NCBI GenBank assembly: GCA_964631125.1
Contig: CAZVYN010000003.1
Location: forward strand, 1 to 64,000
DNA: 64,000 nucleotides
Direction: 5' to 3'
From: CAZVYN01 sp964631125
Lineage (GTDB): Bacteria; Eisenbacteria; RBG-16-71-46; CAIMUX01
Under the pieces are notes generated by a model, which saw only the letters and a program-made list of their open reading frames with translations, was not told the DNA's origin and searched no databases. This document shows positions 1-8,899 of the stretch, in pieces. The translations under genes were made by a program, and so were the position numbers. Numbering within the stretch: position 1 is the first letter of the stretch; each line of letters starts with the position of its first letter.

Positions 1-2
1 CG

Positions 3-644
3 GCCGTCAACGCGCTCGCTGTCGATGCCTCCTCGGGGCGGCTGTGGGCCGCGTCGTTTCCGTTCGAGGCGATCGTGCTCTACGACGCGCAGGGACGGGT
101 CGCCTGGGCCGACTCCACGATCGGCTTGGTCGAGGCCATCGCCCCCAGTGTCGGAAGACCCGGGGTCTGGACCTGCGCGCGCGACGGCTCGGTTTGCCGC
201 GTCGAGTCGGGAGCGGTGGCGCAACGATTCGAGGGGTTTGCCTGGCCCGTGGCGATCGCGCCTGGCGGCGTCGACCAGCCGGTCTGGATCGCGGAGCGCG
301 GCGCCGTCACTCCGGCCGGCGTGGCGCGTCTCGATCCGGCGACCGGCGCCGTGGTTCGATTCACGAATGGATTGGTGGCGCCTCGCGATGTCGTGCTCGA
401 CGGCCAGGGGGGAGTCTGGGTGGCCGATCCCGGACGCGAAGGGATCGTGCGCCTCGACGCGGCCGGCGCGGCCGTCGAGTTCTTGCCGCTCGGTCCCGTC
501 GACTCGGTCACGCACGATCCGTTGCGCGGGGATCTGTGGGTGGCGTCGACGAGCGAAGGATGGATCCGACGAGTGCGGCTCGAGGCGCAGTCTCCGCCGC
601 GACTCCAGGTCGGCGGACGCCCCGGTCGGGTCGTGATCGGTTGA
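3..644 (+). CDS. Beta-propeller (NHL/SMP-30-like) protein, 5' end missing
   Basis: The open frame enters from the left edge and ends with TGA at 642-644, leaving 213 residues of a longer protein. The visible part is a series of roughly 40-residue blades with recurring phrases of the type VWIAERG, GVARLDPATG, GGVWVADPGR and DLWVAST. This pattern is typical of NHL or SMP-30/strictosidine synthase-like propellers, usually extracytoplasmic or ligand-binding. No catalytic residues can be assigned from this fragment, and the N-terminus, including any signal peptide, lies outside the window. The aminotransferase follows within 10 bases, so the two may be co-transcribed. The propeller fold is an inference from repeat texture and no specific function is claimed. 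Confidence 0.7.
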   Translation, partial: AVNALAVDASSGRLWAASFPFEAIVLYDAQGRVAWADSTIGLVEAIAPSVGRPGVWTCARDGSVCRVESGAVAQRFEGFAWPVAIAPGGVDQPVWIAERGAVTPAGVARLDPATGAVVRFTNGLVAPRDVVLDGQGGVWVADPGREGIVRLDAAGAAVEFLPLGPVDSVTHDPLRGDLWVASTSEGWIRRVRLEAQSPPRLQVGGRPGRVVIG

Positions 645-651
645 GGCGCGC

Positions 652-1524
652 CTGACCGCCCCCCGTGCGATTGCCTATGTCGACGGCGCCTTCGTCGAGT
701 TCGAATCGGCGCGGGTCTCGGTCGCCGACCGCGGATTCCTCTACGGCGACTCGGTCTTCGAAACTCTGCGCGCCGAAGGCGGCGATCCGATCTTCTGGCG
801 CGAGCACATCGATCGGCTCGCCGACTCCTGCCGGCGAGCCGAGATCGACGCCGACACCTCGCGCGCCGACCTACTCTCGATCGTCCGGCACTGTCTCGCC
901 GTGAACGCGCCGACCGGGGTGGCGCGCGTGCGCGTCACCGTCAGCTCCGGCGTCGGCGACATGGATACCGTCGACGTCGGTCCGCCCACCTGGGTCGTGA
1001 CCGCGCGGCCGTACGTCGCGCGCAACGAAGAACAGTACGCGCGAGGGATTTCCGTGGCGCTGACCGACGTGCGCCGACCGTCGGCCGCCACCCTCGATCC
1101 CGCGATCAAGTCGGGCAACTCTGCCGCGTCGTTGCGCGCGCGTCGCATCGCCCGCCGCGCCGGGGCCGACGAAGGGATCCTGCTCTCGGGCGAAGGATGG
1201 TTGGCGGAAGGGGCGGTCTCGAATCTCTTCTGGATCCACGAGGGCGCGTTGGAGACGCCGGCCCTCTCGCTCGGCGTGTTGCCCGGCATCACGCGAGCGA
1301 AGGTCTGCGCGCTCGCCGCTCAGGGCGCGGCCGGTCTCGCCGCCGTGCGCGAGGTGGCGTCGTCGCCCCAGCGCATCGAGCAAGCGACCGAGGTCTTCGT
1401 CACGAACAGCCTGTGGGAAGTGCTCGGCGTCGCGCGGTGGAACGGGCGTTCGGTCCAAGGCGGTGAGACGGGATCGATCACGGTCGCGCTACGAAAGGCG
1501 CTGCGCGGTATGTATCCCGGATAG
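652..1524 (+). CDS. Class IV PLP aminotransferase (aminodeoxychorismate lyase/BCAT-like), non-canonical start
   Basis: This fold-type IV PLP enzyme of about 290 residues resembles 4-amino-4-deoxychorismate lyase (PabC) and branched-chain or D-amino-acid aminotransferases. The N-terminal motif VSVADRGFLYGDSVFE, the Schiff-base lysine in AIKSGN (about K153) and the AEGAVSNLF and FVTNSLWEV motifs are all present. The last resembles the TNSLMG motif of PabC, so folate synthesis is the favoured role, but substrate cannot be fixed. The homologous frame begins just after an in-frame TGA at 634-636, and no ATG, GTG or TTG occurs before GTG 901, which would delete the whole N-terminal domain. CTG at 652, with GAGG five bases upstream, is the most plausible start. 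The gene is convergent with the dehydratase, 12 bases away. Confidence 0.8.
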   Translation: MTAPRAIAYVDGAFVEFESARVSVADRGFLYGDSVFETLRAEGGDPIFWREHIDRLADSCRRAEIDADTSRADLLSIVRHCLAVNAPTGVARVRVTVSSGVGDMDTVDVGPPTWVVTARPYVARNEEQYARGISVALTDVRRPSAATLDPAIKSGNSAASLRARRIARRAGADEGILLSGEGWLAEGAVSNLFWIHEGALETPALSLGVLPGITRAKVCALAAQGAAGLAAVREVASSPQRIEQATEVFVTNSLWEVLGVARWNGRSVQGGETGSITVALRKALRGMYPG

Positions 1525-1536
1525 AGGGTCGAGCGA

Positions 1537-2517
1537 TCAGCGCGCGACCGACGCGATCAGTTCACAGAACTTCGACAGATCAATGTTGCCGCCGGAGACG
1601 ATGGCGACGATGGGGCCGGGGCCGGCTTTGCCGGTCAAGGCGGCGGCGAGCGGCAAGGCGCCCGCACCTTCCGAGATGACCCGCGCCTTTTCCGCCATCA
1701 TTCGCATGGCTCGCTTGGTCTCGTCCAAGGTGACCACGATGCAGCCGTCGACCACCGGCCGCATCCGACTCCACATTCGTGGGAAGACGCTCTGCCCCCC
1801 GGCGCCGTCGACGAACGAGGCCTGCCATCCCTCGAACGCTCGAGGGGCGCCCGCGGCGAAGGAGAGCGCCGCGGGTGCGGCCGTCTCGGGTTCGGCGCCC
1901 CAAATCTGGACCGCCGGGGCCAACGCCTTGATCGCGCTCCCGACTCCGGTGATGAGTCCTCCGCCGCCGATTCCCGCGATGACCGCGGCGGTGTCGGGAG
2001 CATCCTCGAGGATCTCCAGACCCATCGTCGCGTGACCCGCGATGAAGTTGTGATCGTCGAACGGATGGACGAACGTCCCTTCGACTCCGGGAAATGAGCG
2101 CTCCTCCAGCGCCTTCCACGCGAGCTCGTACGAAGTCGGGATCAGCTTCGCGCCAAGCGCTCGCATTCGATCCACCTTCGAAGTCGGCGCCGTCTCGATC
2201 ACGACGACCGTGCACGGGGCGCCGGCCCGCGCGGCGGCGTAGGCGATGCCCTGCCCCGCGTTCCCCGCGCTGATCGTCCAGACGCCGCGCTGCCGTTGGG
2301 CTTCGGAGAGCATCGCCACGGCATTCGCCGCGCCGCGCAGCTTGTAGGCGTTGATCGGCTGGAGATTCTCGAGTTTGAGCCGGATCTCCGGGAAGCCCGA
2401 GCCCAACTCCAGACGAACGAGCGGCGTGCGCACGATCGTCGTCGCGATCCGTTCGCGCGCGGCGCGGATCTCCGCCAGTTCGATCGGACGCACCGTCTCC
2501 AAGATGGCCGCTCTCAC
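1537..2517 (-). CDS. Threonine/serine dehydratase-like PLP enzyme
   Basis: A 326-residue fold-type II PLP enzyme of the threonine ammonia-lyase (IlvA/TdcB) and serine racemase group, without the C-terminal ACT regulatory domain of biosynthetic IlvA. The PLP lysine lies in NAYKLRGA (K59). The substrate-binding loop reads SAGNAGQG in place of the usual SSGNHAQG, and the phosphate-binding glycine loop is GIGGGGLITG. The likely reaction is deamination of threonine or serine to the 2-oxo acid and ammonia. The GTG start at 2517 overlaps the TGA of the upstream DUF1573 gene (GTGA), so the two are probably translationally coupled. The loss of His in the substrate loop is a mild deviation and could indicate another hydroxy-amino acid as substrate. 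Confidence 0.88.
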   Translation of the reverse strand: MRAAILETVRPIELAEIRAARERIATTIVRTPLVRLELGSGFPEIRLKLENLQPINAYKLRGAANAVAMLSEAQRQRGVWTISAGNAGQGIAYAAARAGAPCTVVVIETAPTSKVDRMRALGAKLIPTSYELAWKALEERSFPGVEGTFVHPFDDHNFIAGHATMGLEILEDAPDTAAVIAGIGGGGLITGVGSAIKALAPAVQIWGAEPETAAPAALSFAAGAPRAFEGWQASFVDGAGGQSVFPRMWSRMRPVVDGCIVVTLDETKRAMRMMAEKARVISEGAGALPLAAALTGKAGPGPIVAIVSGGNIDLSKFCELIASVAR

Positions 2518-3560
2518 GGGCGGACGGTGGCGCTGACCTTCAGGATGATCTCGGTCTGCGCCGGATCGTCGGTCGCGAGCTTGATCTCCTCGTGGAATTT
2601 GCCCGCTTCGTCCGGCGCACGGAATTCCAGGTGCAGCAGCGTGATCTTCCCCTTCGGCTCCAGCCTGCCGACGAACTGCGCGGACGGAGAGACCACCGAG
2701 AGGATCTTGTACGGCTTCGAGCCGTCGGATTCGATCTCGACCGTCCGGGAGGCGACCTTGCCGGGCTTGAGCGGGAGGAAGTTCACGACCGGCTTCTCGA
2801 TCAGGAAGTAGCTGTAGAGGAGACCGCGAACGTCAAGTGACTCACTCGCCCGACGGGGATGCTTCAGCGAGAGCGGCACGCGTTTGAGGAAGCGACCGAG
2901 CGGCGCGTCAGACCGGATGGTCGCTTCGACCCGCACCTTGTCGACGCTGTCGACTCCCTCCTGGCCCTGCATCGGAACGATCTTCCAGGTGACGTACTCG
3001 TCGGCGGATTCGCCGACGTCGTCAACGGCGAAGCCGAGGCCGGCGTCGGCCTCGAGGTAGGCGACGAGCGTGCGCTTCTCTCCGCGCTGCACCACCGTGA
3101 AGTCGAGCATCCGATCGGAGACGCGGACGAACGGCTTCACGTCGGCCTTGATGACCAGGTCCAGCCGCGGCTCGGCGGGATCGTTGGTGAAAACGGTGAC
3201 GCCCTTGGACTGCTCGCCCTCGAAGTCCTTCGAGCTGAACGTGATCTCCAGCGTCGTGCTCTGTCCGGGGGCTAAGAGCGAGTCGCTGGCGATGGCCGCC
3301 GTGCAGCCGCAGGAGACGTCGATCTTGGTGATGGCCAGCGGGGCGGTGCCGCCGTTGGAGAGGGTGAACTTGTGTGAGTAGTGATTCGACTGCTGCACCT
3401 GACCGAAGTCGAAGGTGCGCGCGTCGACTCGGATGACCGGGCCGGCGCTGAGCAGGTCCTGCGCGGACCCCACGCCGGGCAGAAGCGTCGCGAAGAGGCC
3501 GAGGACAAAGGTGGTCAAAGAAAGGGTGGTGACCGAGCGGCGGAGTCGACGTTCGATCAT
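2514..3560 (-). CDS. Exported DUF1573-domain protein
   Basis: A 348-residue protein with a Sec signal peptide (residues 1-33: basic MIERRLRR, a hydrophobic core, then VGSAQD). The mature protein begins with a clear DUF1573 Ig-like domain: FDFGQV, HKFTLSNGGTAPLAI, a VSCGCT motif and a TNDP phrase. It continues with two or three similar beta-sandwich segments. DUF1573 domains are ASH/MSP-like folds of exported proteins in Bacteroidetes-like bacteria and have no agreed function. The ATG at 3560 was chosen because it begins the signal peptide; upstream frame is low-complexity and would lack one. It is coupled by a GTGA overlap to the dehydratase, although a functional link is not obvious. Confidence 0.85.
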   Translation of the reverse strand: MIERRLRRSVTTLSLTTFVLGLFATLLPGVGSAQDLLSAGPVIRVDARTFDFGQVQQSNHYSHKFTLSNGGTAPLAITKIDVSCGCTAAIASDSLLAPGQSTTLEITFSSKDFEGEQSKGVTVFTNDPAEPRLDLVIKADVKPFVRVSDRMLDFTVVQRGEKRTLVAYLEADAGLGFAVDDVGESADEYVTWKIVPMQGQEGVDSVDKVRVEATIRSDAPLGRFLKRVPLSLKHPRRASESLDVRGLLYSYFLIEKPVVNFLPLKPGKVASRTVEIESDGSKPYKILSVVSPSAQFVGRLEPKGKITLLHLEFRAPDEAGKFHEEIKLATDDPAQTEIILKVSATVRP

Positions 3561-3620
3561 GTAGCTTTCATTCCCCTCACTGAGATCACAGCGATGGCGG
3601 GCGCACGCGCACCACGCCGC

Positions 3621-3668
3621 GGGCGGCCGGGCGGCCGGGCGGCCGGGCGGCCGGGCGGCCGGGCGGCT
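3621..3668. repeat. Tandem 8-bp repeat, six units of GGGCGGCC
   Basis: Five perfect copies and one imperfect copy of GGGCGGCC run head to tail in the gap between the stop of the S8 protease (3716) and the start of the DUF1573 gene (3560). Each unit contains GGCC, so the tract can fold on itself on either strand. It starts 61 bases upstream of the DUF1573 ATG on the minus strand. It could affect read-through or promoter spacing, but no function is shown. Confidence 0.9.
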
Positions 3669-3715
3669 CGGTCTACCCGCACCCCCCGCCGCGAGTTCCG
3701 CGTTCGACGGTCGAA

Positions 3716-6148
3716 CTACCGCAACAGCGTCACCTTCTCCATCCGCTCGACCCTCGGCGCGCGCAGGCGGACATAGTAGACGCCGGCGGCGACTTCCCGC
3801 CCGTGATCGTCGCGACCGTCCCACTCCCGCAGGTGGATCCCGGCCGGGAGTTCCTCGGCCGAGAGCATGCGCACGCGGCGACCGGTCAGGTCGTGGACGC
3901 TGAGGGCAGCCGGTCCGGCCGACGGGGCCAAGAACCGGAAGGTCGTCGCGCCCGAAGTCGGGTTGGGTTCGGCCGGTGAGAGCGTCCAGCCGGCCTCGGC
4001 GGCCTCCTCGGAGACGGCAGTCGGCGATTCGGGCCAACCGGCGAACGCTGCGGTCGAAGCGAGCGCGAACGGCTGCAGCGCGCCCTGCGGCACGGTGTGT
4101 CCGCGGACCTCGATCGTGTAGCTGCCGACCGCGGGGCTCGCGAGGCGGACCACCTCTTCGACGTTGCGCCGATCGGCCGCGCCGCCGGTGGTGGAGACTC
4201 CGCCGGTGAAGACGTTGCCGAGATAGATGGCGCCGCCGGGCGCGGTGACCGTCAGGTCCAGGTCGTTGACGAGCGCGACTCCTGCGCCGGAGGTGGCGGG
4301 GTAGTCGGTCCAGACCAGCACGACCTCCAGCGGTTCGGCGGAGGAGTCCACTTCGTAGACGAAGGTGCGCGTCTCGGCCGTCGCGACGCCCGCGTCTTGC
4401 TCCGCGCGGAGCTCGCGCGTTTCTCCATCGAAGTACAGCGCGTCGTCGAGTCGGAGCCGGCCCCATCCCTCGGTCTGATTCGGGAGATCACTCGCTCCCA
4501 TGTCGGTCGACCCGTTGACGAGCACCGCCTTGATCAGGGCGCCGGTCGGGAGGAGTGGATCCGACTCCGCCGCCACGCCGGTCGGATAGAACCCGGTGCG
4601 GAAGTACTGCCGCACGAGCGCGCCGAGCCCCGCGGCGGCCGGCGTCGCCATCGACGTTCCCGCGAACGGACTCCCCTGCACGTTGCAGGTGGGGGATGGG
4701 GGCGATCCGCTGTTGTTGTTGGCCGAGGAGATGTAGATGGGATTGTCGCCGCCCGGCGCGGTCAGCGTCGGCTTCAGCCGTTGATCCGAGGCGGGGCCGC
4801 GGCTGGAGTACGACGCGATCGTCTCCTGCGAAGGCGCCTGCTTCGTCGCGCCGACGCTGACGCAGTTCTTCGAGGTGGCGGGAGAAGAGACCGTGCCCGC
4901 GCCCGGCCCGGAGTTACCGTTGGCGAAGAAGATCAAGAACTCGGGATGCGACCACATGAACTGATCGACGTTGACGCAGTAGGTGTCATACGCGTTGCTC
5001 GACGAACCCCAACTGTTGGTGTGGAGACGCGCGCCCCAGCCGTAGGCGTCGTTGAAGGCGGTCGTGAGCGAGCCGGGGATCGAGATCAAGCCGAGGAGGC
5101 AGTCGATGAAGCCGTCGTTGCCGACATCCTGGACGCCGAGCTTCGCGCCATAGGCCATCCCGGCGTGGTTGGTGTTCCCCGGATTGATGAACGACTGATC
5201 GCCCGCGATCGTGCCCGCGACATGCGTGCCGTGTCCCGTGTCGCAGCCATCGCTCGTGTTGCCGCCGTAGTCGCCGTAGGCGGTCACCTTGCGGTGCGTG
5301 GGAGATGGCGGGGCGTTCCCGGTGTCGCGGAAGAAACAGGAGTTGTAGTCGAGGCCCGAATCCATCAGCACGACCAGCTCCCCCTCGCCGTGCAGTCCTC
5401 GGTCCCAGAGCGGTGTCTGGTCCGCCACGTTCGATTGCACGACCCACTTGGTGGCGTTGTTCAGCGCGCGGAACTCCGGTTCCTCTTCGATCCACCACGT
5501 GAGCGGATCGGCGGCGATCCGTGGAAGGAGTTCGAGGACGCGCTCCCGCGGGAGCGTGAGGCGCACGATGCACAGCATGCCGTCGTCGAGAGACTCGACG
5601 ACCTCGAGGCCCCAGGCGGCAAAGCGTGCGGCGGCGACCGCGGGCGTCTCGAAGGTGCGGACGCGCAGTCGAAGCGGCGCGGCGGCTGACCGAGACGGGT
5701 CGACAAAAACGGTCGCGCCGATCGCGGGGGAGAGCCGCCACGCCGGCGGGAGCAGCCCGGCCCAGCGCACTCCGCTGATCTCGGCCGCGCGGTCCCTGCT
5801 CGACTCGGATCCTCGTACGAGATACGCCTGTTCAGGCAGGTAGCCGACTATTTCACAACCTACTGCCTCGAGATCTTCGCGTTCCTTGGCGCCCACGGGC
5901 CGATCCCACTGCACGACGAAGGGCTGCGCCCCCGAGAGGTCGTCGGTTGGCGTCAGGTCCTGCGCGGAAAGCCCCAGCGGGAGAGTCAGTCGGTCAGCCG
6001 CGCCGGGCACCGCGGGGTCGAACGACCCGGCGGCCAGCTCCAGCTTGGGAGACGCCGCGAGGGCCGGGATCGCCGAAGCGAGCCCCGCCATGAAAAGGAT
6101 CGGCAGACAGAGTCGGGCGAGTCGGACCGTCCGGGCACTCGAGGACAT
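3716..6148 (-). CDS. Secreted subtilisin-like (S8) serine protease with FlgD-like C-terminal tail
   Basis: This is an 810-residue exported protease. Residues 1-32 form a signal peptide ending PALAAS. The catalytic triad is intact: Asp263 in VVLMDSGLD, His306 in GHGTHVAG and Ser499 in GTSMATP, with the oxyanion Asn region in between. The first ~230 residues are a prodomain-like region. A beta-rich P-domain-like segment follows the catalytic domain (about 590-720), and the last ~90 residues are a FlgD-type Ig module (AEPNPTSG, SVHDLTGRRVR, GVYYVRLRAP). In related lineages this module is a sorting or secretion tail. ATG 6148 has AGGAGG upstream and begins the signal peptide. A TATACT hexamer at 6186-6191 on the minus strand is a possible -10 box. 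It is divergent from the histidine kinase. Confidence 0.93.
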   Translation of the reverse strand: MSSSARTVRLARLCLPILFMAGLASAIPALAASPKLELAAGSFDPAVPGAADRLTLPLGLSAQDLTPTDDLSGAQPFVVQWDRPVGAKEREDLEAVGCEIVGYLPEQAYLVRGSESSRDRAAEISGVRWAGLLPPAWRLSPAIGATVFVDPSRSAAAPLRLRVRTFETPAVAAARFAAWGLEVVESLDDGMLCIVRLTLPRERVLELLPRIAADPLTWWIEEEPEFRALNNATKWVVQSNVADQTPLWDRGLHGEGELVVLMDSGLDYNSCFFRDTGNAPPSPTHRKVTAYGDYGGNTSDGCDTGHGTHVAGTIAGDQSFINPGNTNHAGMAYGAKLGVQDVGNDGFIDCLLGLISIPGSLTTAFNDAYGWGARLHTNSWGSSSNAYDTYCVNVDQFMWSHPEFLIFFANGNSGPGAGTVSSPATSKNCVSVGATKQAPSQETIASYSSRGPASDQRLKPTLTAPGGDNPIYISSANNNSGSPPSPTCNVQGSPFAGTSMATPAAAGLGALVRQYFRTGFYPTGVAAESDPLLPTGALIKAVLVNGSTDMGASDLPNQTEGWGRLRLDDALYFDGETRELRAEQDAGVATAETRTFVYEVDSSAEPLEVVLVWTDYPATSGAGVALVNDLDLTVTAPGGAIYLGNVFTGGVSTTGGAADRRNVEEVVRLASPAVGSYTIEVRGHTVPQGALQPFALASTAAFAGWPESPTAVSEEAAEAGWTLSPAEPNPTSGATTFRFLAPSAGPAALSVHDLTGRRVRMLSAEELPAGIHLREWDGRDDHGREVAAGVYYVRLRAPRVERMEKVTLLR

Positions 6149-6297
6149 GGGGGCGCCTCCTGGGGTGGTTTGCAGTGCGCGATCGAGTATATCGATGCCC
6201 GCACGGGCGGACCACCGGGAGACTCCAGATGATCCCTGCGCCGGCCGATGCCACAGATGGTCCGGCGATTCCGCCGGGGACCAAGTTGAGGAGCGGC

Positions 6298-8421
6298 ATG
6301 GACGGCGGCGACCCGATCGAAACATCGATCTCGAAGATCCCGGCGAGCAATCGCTCTCTCCGGGTGTCGTACTTGCGCGGCGTTTTGCCGCTCGTGCTCG
6401 CGGTGGCGACGCTCATGGCCGGCGCAGGGACGTTGGTCGTGCGCCAGGTCGTGACGCGAGACGCCGAGGATGTGCTGGAGACCTCGGCTGTGGTCCTGGC
6501 TCGCGCGGTCGCCTTCGGGTTGGATCGCAACGATCTCGCGGCCGTGCGCGAACCGCTGCACGGATTCTTCGAGCGTGACGCGGCGGTCTTCGCCGTGGTC
6601 CTCGACCGCGACGGAGTCCCCCTGCTGACCCTGGGAGATTGGACGCCCGCGTTGCTCTCGGAGCAGATCGGCGAGGGGGCGCGCGTCGAACGTCGCGGAG
6701 AGCTCCTCGTGGCGTCGATCCCGGTTCGCAACGCCGGATCGGAACGGCTGGGTACACTGGCGCTGGGATGGCGGCGCGCCGAGAGCGAGGCGCGCGCCAA
6801 GACGTGGAGCCTGCTCCTGGTGGGGCTCGGCCTCGGCGCCGCTCTCATCGCAGGTCTGATCGGATGGGCCGACGCGCGTCGCTTCGCCGCCCCGCTGCGG
6901 TCGTTGGCCCTCCGCGCCGCTACTTTGGCCGCGGGCCAGCCGGCCCCCGCGCCGGTCGAGTCGTCGCCGGCCGAGATCCGCGCGATCGATCGGGCGTTGG
7001 ACGAGTTCTCCGCTCGTTTCCGTGAATCGCGCGAGGCGTTGGAACGGCAGACCCGCGACCTGGAGCAGAAGGTGCGCGAGCGCACGACCGAGCTGCGCCA
7101 GAAGCACTTCGCGCTCGCTCTGCAGAACGAGCAGATCCTCGAGGCCTCGCGTCTGAAGAGCGCGTTCCTCGCCAACATGTCGCACGAGTTGCGCACTCCG
7201 TTGCACGCCATCCTCGCGCTCTCCGAACTGCTGCGCGACGAGGTGGTCGGCGAGCTGTCCAACGATGAACAGCGCCGCCAGGTGACGATGATCCACCAGA
7301 GCGGACAGAATTTGTTGCGCCTCATCAACGACGTGCTCGATCTCTCGAAGATCGAAGCGGGCAAGATGGAGTTGCGCTACGAGGTCGGCGAGCCACAGAA
7401 CGTCTTGCGCGAGCTGATCGACGAGTTGCGACCGCTGGCGGAGTCGAAGGGCCTGGAGTTCGACTTCCAGCCGGACGGTCAGGGCGCCGGTTGGTTCGAC
7501 TCCGATCGACTCCGGCAGGTGGCGCAGAACCTGATCGGCAACGCGATCAAGTTCACCGAGAGCGGATCGGTCCGGGTGCGCAGTCGGCTCGACCTGGACG
7601 CGCAACGGCTGACGCTCGACGTGAAGGACACAGGCGTCGGGATCGGTCGCGATAACCAGGAGACGATCTTCCAGGAATTCCGCCAGGTCGACGGCAGCGC
7701 GAGTCGACGCTTCGGCGGAACGGGACTCGGCCTCGCCATCTGCCATCGACTGATCCGGCTGATGGGAGGCGAGATCTGGGTCGAGAGCGAAGTCGGTCGC
7801 GGATCGACCTTCACCGTGCAGGCGCCGATCCGACGCCAACGGCCGAACGAGTCGACCGAGCCGCTCGCGACGCTGGAGACGATGGAGACGATCGCGCCGA
7901 CGGCCGCGATCGCGCCGACGGCTGCGGTCGCGGCGACCGAAATGCCCATGCCCGTCGAGCCTTTGGCGCCCGCGCCCGCGCCCCTCGCCGACGTCACGTC
8001 GGACGAACGTCCGCCGGAGCAGGGCCGCGCGCGCATCCTCGTGATCGAGGACGACGATCGGGTGCTGGAGTCGCTCGTTCGCATCATGGCGCTGGAAGGA
8101 TTCGATCTGCGCGTGGCGTCGGATGGACGCGAGGCGCTGGCCGAGTTCGAGCGCGACACTCCCGATCTGGTCGTGCTCGATCTGATGCTGCCCGGTCTAT
8201 CGGGCTTCGAATTGTTGGAGCGCTTCGCGGACGCCGGTCGGCCGCGCGTTCCGATCGTGGTGCACACCGCGAAAGATCTCACCCGGGCCGACTGGAAAGT
8301 GCTCGACCGCTCGGTCGAACGGGTCTTCCACAAGAGTGGCAGTGGAGTGCGTCTGATGGTCGACGAGATCCACCGTTTACTGGAGCAACGCCGACGCCCG
8401 CCGGGACGTCGCGCGGCCTGA
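6298..8421 (+). CDS. Membrane hybrid sensor histidine kinase with C-terminal receiver
   Basis: A 707-residue two-component hybrid kinase. TM1 (about residues 25-48) and TM2 (about 175-195) bracket a periplasmic sensor of ~125 residues that I cannot assign to a family. A HAMP-like linker and a coiled coil (~225-285) lead to the HisKA domain with phospho-acceptor His296 in NMSHELRTPLHA. The HATPase domain has an N box (NLIGNAIKF), G1 (DTGVGIG), F box (FQEF) and G2 (GGTGLGLAI). A linker with repeated IAPTAA-type phrases precedes a receiver with Asp628 in VVLDLMLPG. ATG 6298 is preceded by GAGGAG; ATG 6229 is an alternative. The CheY-like gene follows 16 bases later and is its likely partner. The signal sensed is unknown. 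Confidence 0.92.
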   Translation: MDGGDPIETSISKIPASNRSLRVSYLRGVLPLVLAVATLMAGAGTLVVRQVVTRDAEDVLETSAVVLARAVAFGLDRNDLAAVREPLHGFFERDAAVFAVVLDRDGVPLLTLGDWTPALLSEQIGEGARVERRGELLVASIPVRNAGSERLGTLALGWRRAESEARAKTWSLLLVGLGLGAALIAGLIGWADARRFAAPLRSLALRAATLAAGQPAPAPVESSPAEIRAIDRALDEFSARFRESREALERQTRDLEQKVRERTTELRQKHFALALQNEQILEASRLKSAFLANMSHELRTPLHAILALSELLRDEVVGELSNDEQRRQVTMIHQSGQNLLRLINDVLDLSKIEAGKMELRYEVGEPQNVLRELIDELRPLAESKGLEFDFQPDGQGAGWFDSDRLRQVAQNLIGNAIKFTESGSVRVRSRLDLDAQRLTLDVKDTGVGIGRDNQETIFQEFRQVDGSASRRFGGTGLGLAICHRLIRLMGGEIWVESEVGRGSTFTVQAPIRRQRPNESTEPLATLETMETIAPTAAIAPTAAVAATEMPMPVEPLAPAPAPLADVTSDERPPEQGRARILVIEDDDRVLESLVRIMALEGFDLRVASDGREALAEFERDTPDLVVLDLMLPGLSGFELLERFADAGRPRVPIVVHTAKDLTRADWKVLDRSVERVFHKSGSGVRLMVDEIHRLLEQRRRPPGRRAA

Positions 8422-8437
8422 TGGCCGCAGGGAGAAG

Positions 8438-8878
8438 ATGATGGAAGGGAATACGTCAGACCGGCGAGTGCTGAAGATCCTCCTCGCCGAGGACGACCCC
8501 ACGAATCAGTACGTCTTCCGCGCAATCCTCAGCTCGGCCGGCCATCAGGTCGAAATCGTCGACAACGGCCTCGCCGCGATCGAGAAGATGTCGATCTTCC
8601 GACCGGACGTCATCTTGCTCGACATGATGATGCCGGTCATGGACGGCTACGAAGCGGCCACTCGACTCTCCGCCGACGCGGAGAACGACGGCATCCCGAT
8701 CCTCGCGTTGACCGCCAAGGCCATGAAGGGGGATCGCGAGAAGACCCTCGAGGCCGGCTGCGACGACTACCTGTCGAAGCCGATCAGCCGCGCCGCCTTG
8801 CTCGAACGCATCGAGTTCTGGCGCGCCCGTTCCATCGACGAATGGATGCCGATCCGGATCTCGCGAAGGGCGGCGTAA
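8438..8878 (+). CDS. Single-domain response regulator (CheY-like)
   Basis: A 146-residue stand-alone receiver. Acidic pocket residues are in LAEDDPTNQ, the phospho-acceptor Asp62 is in DVILLDMMMPVMDG, the conserved Thr is in LALTAKA and the Lys is in YLSKP. No output domain follows: the last 15 residues are basic and irregular. It sits 16 bases after the hybrid kinase with a GGGAGA ribosome site, so it is very likely in the same operon and may be the terminal receiver of that phosphorelay. An adjacent start at 8441 is equally possible. Confidence 0.92.
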   Translation: MMEGNTSDRRVLKILLAEDDPTNQYVFRAILSSAGHQVEIVDNGLAAIEKMSIFRPDVILLDMMMPVMDGYEAATRLSADAENDGIPILALTAKAMKGDREKTLEAGCDDYLSKPISRAALLERIEFWRARSIDEWMPIRISRRAA

Positions 8879-8899
8879 CGCGCCCGGTCTGCCGTCCGG

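Noticed and set aside
3602..3720. The octamer repeat as part of a CRISPR array
   Set aside because: The units are 8 bp with no spacers between them.
4097..5689. A 530-codon open frame on the plus strand
   Set aside because: It is antisense to the S8 protease, which has signal peptide, triad and tail. Long antisense frames arise from the high-GC codon bias.
6149..7839. Long minus-strand frames across the histidine kinase gene
   Set aside because: They lack domains, while the plus strand has all kinase boxes in order.
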